A stretch of 64,000 nt of DNA, taken from the NCBI GenBank assembly GCA_036172665.1, contig CM069873.1, forward strand, positions 41,696,001 to 41,760,000, given 5' to 3'. The notes below the pieces were generated by a model. It saw only the letters and a program-made list of their open reading frames with translations, was not told the DNA's origin and made no database searches. The DNA comes from Prosopocoilus inquinatus. Taxonomy: Eukaryota; Arthropoda; Insecta; Coleoptera; Lucanidae. Of the stretch, positions 40,401-52,625 are shown in pieces (position 1 is the stretch's first letter; each line of letters opens with the position of its first letter). The position numbers and the translations under genes were made by a program.

Positions 40401-42005
40401 GACTCCAGTAACTCTGATGTGAGATACAAAGTATTCGGACGCAGCAGAAGCTCGAGATAGTTTTAAACGATACAACACGCATTAGCGTTTTTCCTGTGAT
40501 GTATCTAATCGATCCTTACTCATCTATCATGTTATTTGGCGTTTCGATGGACTCCAGTAACTCTGATGTGAGATACAAAGTTTTCGGACGCAGCAGAAGC
40601 TGGAAATAGTTTTAAACGAAGCAACACGCATTAGCGTTGTTCCTGTGATGTATCTAATCGATCCTTACTCATCTATCATGTTATTTGACGTTTCGAAGGA
40701 CTCTAGTAACTCTGATGTGAGATACGAAGTTTTTGGACGCAGCAGGAGCTGGAAACAGTTTTAAACGAAACAACACGTATTAGCGTTGTTCCTGTGATAT
40801 ATCTAATCGATCCTTATTTATCTATCATGTTATTTGACGTTTCGATGGACTCTAGTAACCCTGATGTGACATACGAAGTTTTTGGGCGCAGCAGGAGCTG
40901 GAAATAGTTTTAAAAGAAGCAACACGTATTAGCGTTGTTCCTGTGATGTATCTAATCGATCCTTACTTAGCTACTATGTTATTTGACGTTTCGATGGAAT
41001 CCAGTAACTCTGATGTGAGATACAAAGTATTCGGACGCAGCAGAAGCTCGAGATAGTTTTAAACGATACAACACGCATTAGCGTTGTTCCTGTGATGTAT
41101 CTAATCGATCCTTACTCATCTATCATGTTAATTGTCGTTTCGATGGACTCCAGTAACTCTGATGTGAGATACAAAGTTTTCGGACGCAGCAGAAGCTGGA
41201 AATAGTTTTAAACGAAACAACACGCATTAGCGTTGTTCCTGTGATGTATCTAATCGATCCTTACTCATCTATCATGTTATTTGACGTGTCGATGGACTCC
41301 GGAAACTCTAATGTGAGATACGAAATTTTCGGACGCAGCAGGAGCTGGAAATAGTTTTAAACGAAACAACACGCATTAGCATTGTTCCTATGATGTATCT
41401 AATCGATCCTTACTCATCAATCAAGTTATTTGACGTTTGAATGGACTCCAGTAACTCTGATGTGAGATACAAAGTTCTCGGACGCAGCAGAAGCTGGAAA
41501 TAGTTTTGAACGAAACAACACGTATTAGCGTTGTTCCTGTGATGTATCTAATCGATCCTTACTTATCTACTATGTTATTTGACGTTTCGATGGACTCCAG
41601 TAACTCTGATGTGAGAGACGAAATTTTCGAACGCAGCAGAATCTGGAAATAGTTTTAAATGAAACAACACGCATTAGCGTTGTTCCTGTGATGTATCTAA
41701 TCGATCCTTACTCATCTATCATGTTATTTGACGTTTCGATGGACTCTAGTAATCTGATGTGAGATACGAAGTTTTTGGACGCAGCAGGAGCTGGAAATAG
41801 TTTTAAACGAAACAACACGTATTAGCGTTGTTCCTGTGATGTATCTAATCGATCCTTACTCATCTATCATGTTATTTGACGTTTGGATGGACTCCAGTTC
41901 CTCTGATGTGAGATACAAAGTTCTCGGACGCAGCAGAAGCTGGAAATAGTTTTAAACGAAACAACACGCATTAGCGTTGTTCCTGTGATGTATCTAATCG
42001 ATCCT
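28446..42005 (+). repeat. 91-monomer (13,558 bp) duplicated unit, copy 2
   Basis: This is the tandem second copy of the preceding unit. The junction falls between about 28,423 and 28,467. Copy 2 ends near 42,026, where TTATTTGGCG stands against TTATTTGACG in copy 1. Because one AGTAATCTG monomer lies just left of the junction (28,191) and its partner lies just inside copy 2 (29,978), those two monomers sit only 1,787 bp apart, a spacing made by the duplication. Identity to copy 1 is close enough that short reads could not separate the two. Confidence 0.92.
31418..38598 (+). repeat. 24-monomer doublet as copied into the second 13.6-kb unit
   Basis: This is the same pair of 3,576-bp units as at 17,860-25,040, shifted by 13,558 bp. 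TCATTTGACGTATCTATGG monomers start at 32,336 and 35,912, exactly 3,576 apart. The GGAAAGAGTTTTG change at 36,285 occurs only here. Confidence 0.88.
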
Positions 42006-43575
42006 TACTCATCTATCATGTTATTTGGCGTTTCGATGGACTCCAGTAACTCTGATGTGAGATACGAAGTTTTTGGACGCAGCAGGAGCTGGAAATAGTT
42101 TTAAACGAAACAACACGCATTAGCGTTGTTCCTGTGATATATCTAATCGATCCTTACTCATCTATCATGTTATTTGACGTTTGGATGGACTCTAGTAACT
42201 CTGATGTGAGATAAGAAGTTTTTGGACGCAGCAGGAGCTGGAAATAGTTTTAAACGAAACAACACGCATTAGCGTTTTTTGTGTGATGTATCTAATCGAT
42301 CCTTATTTATCTATCATGTTATTTGACGTTTCGATGGACTCTAGTAACTCTGATGTAAGATACGAAGTTTTTGGGCGCAGCAGGAGCTGGAAATAGTTTT
42401 AAACGAAACAACACGTATTAGCGTTGTTCCTGTGATGTATCTAATCGATCCTTATTTATCTATCATGTTATTTGATGTTTCGATGGACTCTAGTAACTCT
42501 GATGTGAGATACGAAGTTTTTGGACGCAGCAAGAGCTGGAAATAGTTTTAAAGGAAACAACACGTATTAGCGTTGTTCCTGTGATGTATCTAATCGATCC
42601 TTATTTATCTATCATATTATTTGACGTATCGATGGACTCTAGTAACTCTGATGTGAGATACGAAGTTTTTGGGTGCAGCAGGAGCTGGAAATAGTTTTAA
42701 ACGAAGCAACACGTATTAGCGTTGTTCTTGTGATGTATCTAATAGATCCTTACTTAGCTACTATGTTATTTGACGTTTCGATGGACTCCAGTAACTCTAA
42801 TGTGAGATACGAAATTTTCGGACGCAGCAGAAGCTGGAAATAGTTTTAAACGAAACAACACGCATTAGCGTTGTTCCTTTGATGTATCTAATCGATCCTT
42901 ATTTATCTATCATGTTATTTGACGTTTGAATGGACTCCAGTAACTCTGATGTGAGATACAAAGTTCTCGGACGCAGCAGAAGCTGGAAATAGTTTTGAAC
43001 GAAACAACACGTATTAGCGTTGTTCCTGTGATGTATCTAATCGATCCTTACTTATCTACTATGTTATTTGACATTTCGATGGACTCCAGTAACTCTGATG
43101 GGAGATACGAAGTTTTTGGACGCAGCAGGAGCTGGAAATAGTTTTAAACGAAACAACACGTATTAGCGTTGTTCCTGTGATGTATCTAATCGATCCTTAC
43201 TCATCTATCATGTTATTTGACGTTTCGATGGACTCTAGTAACTCTGGTGTGAGATACGAAGTTTTTGGACGCAGCAGGAGCTGGAAATAGTTTTAAACGA
43301 AACAACACGTATTAGCGTTGTTCCTGTGATGTATCTAATCGATCCTTACTCATCTATCATGTTATTTGACGTTTGGATGGACTCCAGTAACTCTGATGTG
43401 AGATACAAAGTTCTCGGACGCAGCAGAAACTGGAAATAGTTTTGAACGAAACAACACGTATTAGCGTTGTTGCTGTGATGTATCTAATCGATCCTTACTC
43501 ATCTATCATGTTATTTGACGTTTGGATGGACTCCAGTAACTCTGATGTGAGATACAAAGTTTTCGGACGCAGCAG
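42006..43575 (+). repeat. Satellite segment paralogous to ~30,235-31,804 and ~57,653-58,750
   Basis: Offset 11,771 = 79 x 149 aligns it with the second 13.6-kb unit. Markers are TTTGGCG/GATACGAAG, GAGATAAGAAG, GCGTTTTTTGTG, GATGTTTCG, AGCAAGAGC with AAAGGAAAC, TTTGGGTGCAGC, GACATTTCG and ACTCTGGTG. It differs by GATGGGAG near 43,099 (GATGTGAG at 31,328), and at its end by AGCTTAAGATAG near 43,578 where the partner has AGCTGGAGATAG. Confidence 0.85.
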
Positions 43576-44785
43576 AAGCTTAAGATAGTTTTAAACGAAA
43601 CAACACGCATTAGCGTTGTTCCTGTGATGTATCTAATCGATCCTTATTCATCTATCATGTTATTTGGCGTTTCGATGGACTCCAGTAACTCTGATGTGAG
43701 ATACATAGTTTTCGGACGCAGCAGAAGCTGGAAATAGTTTTGAACGAAACAACACGCATTAGCGTTGTTCCTGTGATGTATCTAATCGATCCTTACTTAG
43801 CTACTATGTTATTTGACGTTTCGATGGACTCCAATAACTCTGATGTGAGATACAAAGTTTTCGGACGCAGCAGAAGCCGGAAATAGTTTTAAACGAAACA
43901 ACACGCATTAGCGTTGTTCCTGTGATGTATCTAATCGATCCTTACTCATCTATCATGTTATTTGGCGTTTCGATGGACTCCAGTAACTTTGATGTGAGAT
44001 ACGAAGTTCTCGGACGCAGCTGAAGCTGGAAATAGTTTTAAATGAAACAACACGTATTAGCGTTGTTCCTGTGATATATCTAATCGATCCTTACTCATCT
44101 ATCATGTTATTTGGCGTTTCGATGGACTCCAGTAACTCTGATGTGAGATACAAAATTTTCGGACGCAGCAGAAGCTGGAAATAGTTTTAAACGAAACAAC
44201 ACGCATTAGCGTTGTTCCTGTGATGTATCTAATCGATCCTTACTCATCTATCATGTTATTTGACGTTTCGATGGACTCTAGTAACTCTGATGTGAGATAC
44301 GAAGTTTTTGGACGCAGCAGGAGCTGGAAATAGTTTTAAACGAAACAACACGTATTAGCGTTGTTTCTGTGATGTATCTAATCGATCCTTATTTATCTAT
44401 CATGTTATTTGACGTTTCGATGGACTCTAGTAACTCTGTTGTGACATACGAAGTTTTTGGGCGCAGCAGGAGCTGGAAATTGTTTTAAAAGAAGCAACAC
44501 GTATTAGCGTTGTTCCTGTGATGTATCTAATCGATCCTTACTTAGCTACTATGTTATTTGACGTTTCGATGGACTCCAGTAACTCTAATGTGAGATACGA
44601 AATTTTCGGACGCAGCAGAAGCTGGAAATAGTTTTAAACGATACAACACGTATTAGCGTTGTTCCTGTGATGTATCTAATCGATCCTTACTCATCTATCA
44701 TGTTATTTGACGTTTGGATGGACTCCAGTAACTCTGATGTGAGATACAAAGTTCTCGGACGCAGCAGAAACTGGAAATAGTTTTG
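43064..44785 (+). repeat. ~12-monomer segment, paralogue of 49,324-51,045
   Basis: Offset 6,260 = 42 x 149 plus 2 (two 1-bp insertions lie between) aligns these stretches. Both have GATGGGAG, ACTCTGGTG, AGCAGAAACTGG, AGCTTAAGATAG with a HindIII site (43,576 and 49,836), CCAATAACTCTGATG, AACTTTGATG with CGCAGCTGAAG, and GTGACATAC. The left copy has extra private changes (GATACATAG, AGAAGCCGG, CTCTGTTGTG, GGAAATTG), so it looks older or unconstrained. Confidence 0.87.
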
Positions 44786-47620
44786 ATCGAAACAACACGT
44801 ATTATCGTTGTTCCTGTGATGTATCTAATCGATAATTACTTATCTATCATGTTATTTGAAGTTTGGATGGTCTCCAGTAACTCTGATGTGAGATATAAAG
44901 TTTTCGGACGCAGCAGAAGCTGGAGATAGTTTTAAACGAAACAACACGCATTAGCGTTGTTCCTGTGATGTATCTAATCGATCCTTACTCATCTATCATG
45001 TTATTTTTCGTTTCGATGGACTCCAGTAAACTCTGATGTGAGATACAAAGCTTTCGGACGCAGCAGAAGCTGGAAATAGTTTTGAACGAAACAACACGTA
45101 TTAGCGTTGTTCCTGTGATGTATCTAATCGATCCTTACTTAGCTACTATGTTATTTGACGTTTCGATGGACTCCAGTAACTCTAATGTGAGATACGAAAT
45201 TTTCGGACGCAGCAGAAGCTGGAAATAGTTTTAAACGAAACAACACGCATTAGCGTTGTTCCTGTGATGTATCTAATCGATCCTTGCTCATCTATCATGT
45301 TATTTGATGTTTCGATGGACTCCAGTAACTCTAATGTGAGATACGAAATTTTCGGGCGCAGCAGAAGCTGGAAATAGTTTTAATCGAAACAACACGCATT
45401 AGCGTTGTTCCTGTGATGTATCTAATCGATCCTTACTCATCTATCATGTTATTTGACGTTTCGATGGACTCCAGTAACTCTAATGTGAGATACGAAATTT
45501 TCGGACGCAGCAGAAGCTGGAAATAGTTTTAAACGAAACAACACGCATTAGCGTTGTTCCTGTGATGTATCTAATCGATCCTTACTCATCTATCATGTTA
45601 TTTGACGTTTCGATGGACTCTAGTAACTCTGCTGTGAGATACGAAGTTTTTGGACGCAGCAGGAGCTGGAAATAGTTTTAAACGAAACAACACGTATTAG
45701 CGTTGTTCCTGTGATGTATCTAATCGATCCTTACTCATCTAACATGTTATTTGACGTTTGGATGGACTCCAGTTCCTCTGATGTGAGATACAAAGTTCTC
45801 GGACGCAGCAGAAGCTGGAAATAGTTTTAAACGAAACAACACGCATTAGCGTTGTTCCTGTGATGTATCTAATCGATCCTTACTCATCTATCATGTTATT
45901 TGACGTTTCGATGGACTCTAGTAACTCTGATGTGAGATACGAAGTTTTCGGACGCAGCAGAAGCTGGAAATAGTTTTAAACTAAACAACACGCATTAGCG
46001 TTGTTCCTGTGATGTATCTAATCGATCCTTACTCATCTATCATGTTATTTGGCGTCTCGATGAACTCCAGTAACTTTGATGTGAGATACGAAGTTTTTGG
46101 GCGCAGCAGGAGCTGGAAATAGTTTTAAACGAAGCAACACGTATTATCGATGTTCCTGTGATGTATCTAATCGATCCTTACTCATCTATCATGTTATTTG
46201 ACGTTTCGATGGACTCTAGTAACTCTGATGTGAGATACGAAGTTTTTGGACGCAGCAGGAGCTGGAAATAGTTTTAAACGAAACAACACGTATTAGCGTT
46301 GTTCCTGTGATGTATCTAATCGTTCCTTACTCATCTATCATGTTATTTGATGTTTGGATGGACTCCAGTAACTCTGATGTGAGATACAAAGTTCTCGGAC
46401 GCAGCAGAAGCTGGAAATAGTTTTGAACGAAACAACACGTATTAGCGTTGTTCCTGTGATGTATCTAATCGATTCTTACTTATCTATCATGTTATTTGAC
46501 GTTTGGATGGACTCCAGTAACTCTGATGTGAGATACAAAATTTTCAGACGCAGCAGAAGCTGGAAATAGTTTTAAACGAAACAACACGCATTAGCGTTGT
46601 TCCTGTGATGTATCTAATCGATCCTTACTCATCTATCATGTTATTTGACGTTTCGATGGACTCCAGTAACTCTAATGTGAGATACGAAATTTTCGGACGC
46701 AGCAGGAGCTGGAAATAGTTTTAAACGAAACAACACGCATTAGCGTTGTTCCTGTGATGTATCTAATCGATCCTTACTCATCTATCATGTTATTTGACGT
46801 TTGAATGGACTCCAGTAACTCTGATGTGAGATACGAAATTTTCGGACGCAGCAGAAGCTGGAAATAGTTTTAAACGAAACAACACGCATTAGCGTTGTTC
46901 CTGTGATGTATCTAATCGATCCTTACTCATCTATCATGTTATTTGACGTTTCGATGGACTCCAGTAACTCTAATGTGAGATAAGAAATTTTCGGACGCAG
47001 CAGAAGCTGGAAATAGTTTTAAACGAAACAACACGCATTAGCGTTGTTCCTGTGATGTATCTAATCGATCCTTACTTATCTACTATGTTATTTGACGTTT
47101 CGATGGACTCCAGTAACTCTGATGTGAGAGACGAAATTTTCGAACGCAGCAGAATCTGGAAATAGTTTTAAACGAAACAACACGCATTAGCGTTGTTCCT
47201 GTGATGTATCTAATCGATCCTTACTCATCTATCGTGTTATTTGACGTTGCGATGGACTCTAGTAACTCTGATGTGAAATACGAAGTTTTTGGACGCAGCA
47301 GGAGCTGGAAATAGTTTTAAACGAAACAACACGTATTAGCGTTGTTTCTGTGATGTATCTAATCGATCCTTATTTATCTATCATGTTATTTGACGTTTCG
47401 ATGGACTCTAGTAACTCTGATGTGACATACGAAGTTTTTGGGCGCAGCAGGAGCTGGAAATAGTTTTAAAAGAAGCAACACGTATTAGCGTTGTTCCTGT
47501 GATGTATCTAATCGATCCTTACTTAGCTACTATGTTATTTGACGTTTCGATGGACTCCAGTAACTCTAATGTGAGATACGAAATTTTCGGACGCAGCAGA
47601 AGCTGGAAATAGTTTTAAAC
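44786..47620 (+). repeat. Mosaic satellite linker
   Basis: About 19 monomers, no gene. It includes a 1-bp insertion monomer (45,026), several successive near-identical CCAGTAACTCTAATG/GAAATTTTCGG monomers (about 45,160-45,510), a CCAGTTCCTC monomer, and private variants not seen elsewhere: GATAATTACTTATC near 44,832, CATCTAACATG near 45,740, GGCGTCTCGATGAACTCC near 46,055 and GAGATAAGAAATTTTC near 46,980. From 46,130 to about 46,810 it matches 48,217-48,897 at offset 2,087 (14 monomers plus the 48,007 insertion). It is among the most irregular parts of the window. Confidence 0.78.
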
Positions 47621-49323
47621 GATACAACACGTATTAGCGTTGTTCCTGTGATGTATCTAATCGATCCTTACTCATCTATCATGTTATTTGACGTTTGGAT
47701 GGACTCCAGTATCTCTGATGTGAGATAAAAAGTTCTCGGACGCAGCAGAAGCTGGAAATAGTTTTGAACGAAACAACACGTATTATCGTTGTTCCTGTGA
47801 TGTATCTAATCGATCCTTACTTATCTATCATGTTATTTGAAGTTTGGATGGTCTCCAGTAACTCTGATGTGAGATATAAAGTTTTCGGACGCAGCAGAAG
47901 CTGGAGATAGTTTTAAACGAAACAACACGCATTAGCGTTGTTCCTGTGATGTATCTAATCGATCCTTACTCATCTATCATGTTATTTTTCGTTTCGATGG
48001 ACTCCAGTAAACTCTGATGTGAGATACAAAGTTTTCGGACGCAGCAGAAGCTGGAAATAGTTTTGAACGAAACAACACGTATTAGCGTTGTTCCTGTGAT
48101 GTATCTAATCGATCCTTACTCATCTATCATGTTATTTGACGTATCGATGGACTCTAGTAACTCTGATGTGAGATACGAAGTTTTAGGGCGCAGCAGGAGC
48201 TGGAAATAGTTTTAAACGAAGCAACACGTATTATCGATGTTCCTGTGATGTATCTAATCGATCCTTACTCATCTATCATGTTATTTGACGTTTCGATGGA
48301 CTCTAGTAACTCTGATGTGAGATACGAAGTTTTTGGACGCAGCAGGAGCTGGAAATAGTTTTAAACGAAACAACACGTATTAGCGTTGTTCCTGTGATGT
48401 ATCTAATCGTTCCTTACTCATCTATCATGTTATTTGATGTTTGGATGGACTCCAGTAACTCTGATGTGAGATACAAAGTTCTCGGACGCAGCAGAAGCTG
48501 GAAATAGTTTTGAACGAAACAACACGTATTAGCGTTGTTCCTGTGATGTATCTAATCGATTCTTACTTATCTATCATGTTATTTGACGTTTGGATGGACT
48601 CCAGTAACTCTGATGTGAGATACAAAATTTTCGGACGCAGCAGAAGCTGGAAATAGTTTTAAACGAAACAACACGCATTAGCGTTGTTCCTGTGATGTAT
48701 CTAATCGATCCTTACTCATCTATCATGTTATTTGACGTTTCGATGGACTCCAGTAACTCTAATGTGAGATACGAAATTTTCGGACGCAGCAGGAGCTGGA
48801 AATAGTTTTAAACGAAACAACACGCATTAGCGTTGTTCCTGTGATGTATCTAATCGATCCTTACTCATCTATCATGTTATTTGACGTTTGAATGGACTCC
48901 AGTAACTCTGATGTGAGATACAAAGTTCTCGGACGCAGCAGAAGCTGGAAATAGTTTTGAACGAAACAACACGTATTAGCGTTGTTCCTGTGATGTATCT
49001 AATCGATCCTTACTTATCTACTATGTTATTTGACGTTTCGATGGACTCCAGTAACTCTGATGTGAGAGACGAAATTTTCGAACGCAGCAGAATCTGGAAA
49101 TAGTTTTAAATGAAACAACACGCATTAGCGTTGTTCCTGTGATGTATCTAATCGATCCTTACTCATCTATCATGTTATTTGACGTTTCGATGGACTCTAG
49201 TAACTCTGATGTGAGATACGAAGTTTTTGGACGCAGCAGGAGCTGGAAATAGTTTTAAACGAAACAACACGTATTAGCGTTGTTCCTGTGATGTATCTAA
49301 TCGATCCTTACTTATCTACTATG
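47621..49323 (+). repeat. ~11-monomer segment, paralogue of ~52,540-54,240
   Basis: Offset 4,918 = 33 x 149 plus 1 aligns the two. Shared markers are CCAGTATCTC with GAGATAAAAAG (47,709 and 52,627), GAAGTTTGGATGGTCTCC, GATATAAAG, ATTTTTCGTT with the GTAAACTCTG insertion (48,007 and 52,925), GAAGTTTTAGGGCGC, ATTATCGATG and ATCGTTCC. Differences include GATGTTTGG near 48,438 against GACGTTTGG, and AGAAGCTGG against AGAAGCCGG near 53,563. No gene. Confidence 0.85.
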
Positions 49324-49449
49324 TTATTTGACATTTCGATGGACTCCAGTAACTCTGATGGGAGATACGAAGTTTTTGGACGCAGCAGGAGCTGGAAATA
49401 GTTTTAAACGAAACAACACGTATTAGCGTTGTTCCTGTGATGTATCTAA

Positions 49450-52400
49450 TCGATCCTTACTCATCTATCATGTTATTTGACGTTTCGATGGACTCTAGTA
49501 ACTCTGGTGTGAGATACGAAGTTTTTGGACGCAGCAGGAGCTGGAAATAGTTTTAAACGAAACAACACGTATTAGCGTTGTTCCTGTGATGTATCTAATC
49601 GATCCTTACTCATCTATCATGTTATTTGACGTTTGGATGGACTCCAGTAACTCTGATGTGAGATACAAAGTTCTCGGACGCAGCAGAAACTGGAAATAGT
49701 TTTGAAAGAAACAACACGTATTAGCGTTGTTGCTGTGATGTATCTAATCGATCCTTACTCATCTATCATGTTATTTGACGTTTGGATGGACTCCAGTAAC
49801 TCTGATGTGAGATACAAAGTTTTCGGACGCAGCAGAAGCTTAAGATAGTTTTAAACGAAACAACACGCATTAGCGTTGTTCCTGTGATGTATCTAATCGA
49901 TCCTTATTCATCTATCATGTTATTTGGCGTTTCGATGGACTCCAGTAACTCTGATGTGAGATACAAAGTTTTCGGACGCAGCAGAAGCTGGAAATAGTTT
50001 TGAACGAAACAACACGCATTAGCGTTGTTCCTGTGATGTATCTAATCGATCCTTACTTAGCTACTATGTTATTTGACGTTTCGATGGACTCCAATAACTC
50101 TGATGTGAGATACAAAGTTTTCGGACGCAGCAGAAGCTGGAAATAGTTTTAAACGAAACAACACGCATTAGCGTTGTTCCTGTGATGTATCTAATCGATC
50201 CTTACTCATCTATCATGTTATTTGGCGTTTCGATGGACTCCAGTAACTTTGATGTGAGATACGAAGTTCTCGGACGCAGCTGAAGCTGGAAATAGTTTTA
50301 AATGAAACAACACGTATTAGCGTTGTTCCTGTGATGTATCTAATCGATCCTTACTCATCTATCATGTTATTTGGCGTTTCGATGGACTCCAGTAACTCTG
50401 ATGTGAGATACAAAATTTTCGGACGCAGCAGAAGCTGGAAATAGTTTTAAACGAAACAACACGCATTAGCGTTGTTCCTGTGATGTATCTAATCGATCCT
50501 TACTCATCTATCATGTTATTTGACGTTTCGATGGACTCTAGTAACTCTGATGTGAGATACGAAGTTTTTGGACGCAGCAGGAGCTGGAAATAGTTTTAAA
50601 CGAAACAACACGTATTAGCGTTGTTTCTGTGATGTATCTAATCGATCCTTATTTATCTATCATGTTATTTGACGTTTCGATGGACTCTAGTAACTCTGAT
50701 GTGACATACGAAGTTTTTGGGCGCAGCAGGAGCTGGAAATAGTTTTAAAAGAAGCAACACGTATTAGCGTTGTTCCTGTGATGTATCTAATCGATCCTTA
50801 CTTAGCTACTATGTTATTTGACGTTTCGATGGACTCCAGTAACTCTAATGTGAGATACGAAATTTTCGGACGCAGCAGAAGCTGGAAATAGTTTTAAACG
50901 ATACAACACGTATTAGCGTTGTTCCTGTGATGTATCTAATCGATCCTTACTCATCTATCATGTTATTTGACGTTTGGATGGACTCCAGTAACTCTGATGT
51001 GAGATACAAAGTTCTCGGACGCAGCAGAAACTGGAAATAGTTTTGAAAGAAACAACACGTATTAGCGTTGTTGCTGTGATGTATCTAATCGATCCTTACT
51101 CATCTATCATGTTATTTGACGTTTCGATGGACTCTAGTAACTCTGGTGTGAGATACGAAGTTTTTGGACGCAGCAGGAGCTGGAAATAGTTTTAAACGAA
51201 ACAACACGTATTAGCGTTGTTCCTGTGATGTATCTAATCGATCCTTACTCATCTATCATGTTATTTGACGTTTGGATGGACTCCAGTAACTCTGATGTGA
51301 GATACAAAGTTCTCGGACGCAGCAGAAACTGGAAATAGTTTTGAAAGAAACAACACGTATTAGCGTTGTTGCTGTGATGTATCTAATCGATCCTTACTCA
51401 TCTATCATGTTATTTGACGTTTGGATGGACTCCAGTAACTCTGATGTGAGATACAAAGTTTTCGGACGCAGCAGAAGCTTAAGATAGTTTTAAACGAAAC
51501 AACACGCATTAGCGTTGTTCCTGTGATGTATCTAATCGATCCTTATTCATCTATCATGTTATTTGGCGTTTCGATGGACTCCAGTAACTCTGATGTGAGA
51601 TACAAAGTTTTCGGACGCAGCAGAAGCTGGAAATAGTTTTGAACGAAACAACACGCATTAGCGTTGTTCCTGTGATGTATCTAATCGATCCTTACTTAGC
51701 TACTATGTTATTTGACGTTTCGATGGACTCCAATAACTCTGATGTGAGATACAAAGTTTTCGGACGCAGCAGAAGCTGGAAATAGTTTTAAACGAAACAA
51801 CACGCATTAGCGTTGTTCCTGTGATGTATCTAATCGATCCTTACTCATCTATCATGTTATTTGGCGTTTCGATGGACTCCAGTAACTTTGATGTGAGATA
51901 CGAAGTTCTCGGACGCAGCTGAAGCTGGAAATAGTTTTAAATGAAACAACACGTATTAGCGTTGTTCCTGTGATGTATCTAATCGATCCTTACTCATCTA
52001 TCATGTTATTTGGCGTTTCGATGGACTCCAGTAACTCTGATGTGAGATACAAAATTTTCGGACGCAGCAGAAGCTGGAAATAGTTTTAAACGAAACAACA
52101 CGCATTAGCGTTGTTCCTGTGATGTATCTAATCGATCCTTACTCATCTATCATGTTATTTGACGTTTCGATGGACTCTAGTAACTCTGATGTGAGATACG
52201 AAGTTTTTGGACGCAGCAGGAGCTGGAAATAGTTTTAAACGAAACAACACGTATTAGCGTTGTTTCTGTGATGTATCTAATCGATCCTTATTTATCTATC
52301 ATGTTATTTGACGTTTCGATGGACTCTAGTAACTCTGATGTGACATACGAAGTTTTTGGGCGCAGCAGGAGCTGGAAATAGTTTTAAAAGAAGCAACACG

Positions 52401-52625
52401 TATTAGCGTTGTTCCTGTGATGTATCTAATCGATCCTTACTTAGCTACTATGTTATTTGACGTTTCGATGGACTCCAGTAACTCTAATGTGAGATACGAA
52501 ATTTTCGGACGCAGCAGAAGCTGGAAATAGTTTTAAACGATACAACACGTATTAGCGTTGTTCCTGTGATGTATCTAATCGATCCTTACTCATCTATCAT
52601 GTTATTTGACGTTTGGATGGACTCC
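49450..52625 (+). repeat. 11-monomer (1,639 bp) tandem duplication
   Basis: Offset 1,639 = 11 x 149. The HindIII-bearing AGCTTAAGATAG monomer appears at 49,836 and 51,475, and the order ACTCTGGTG, AGCAGAAACTGG with TTTTGAAAGAAAC, TTAAGATAG, TTTGGCG, CCAATAACTCTGATG, AACTTTGATG, CAAAATTTTC, GTGACATAC, TCTAATG with AAACGATAC is repeated. The second copy ends near 52,625, where CCAGTATCTC with GAGATAAAAAG replaces CCAGTAACTC with GAGATACAAAG. Confidence 0.92.
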
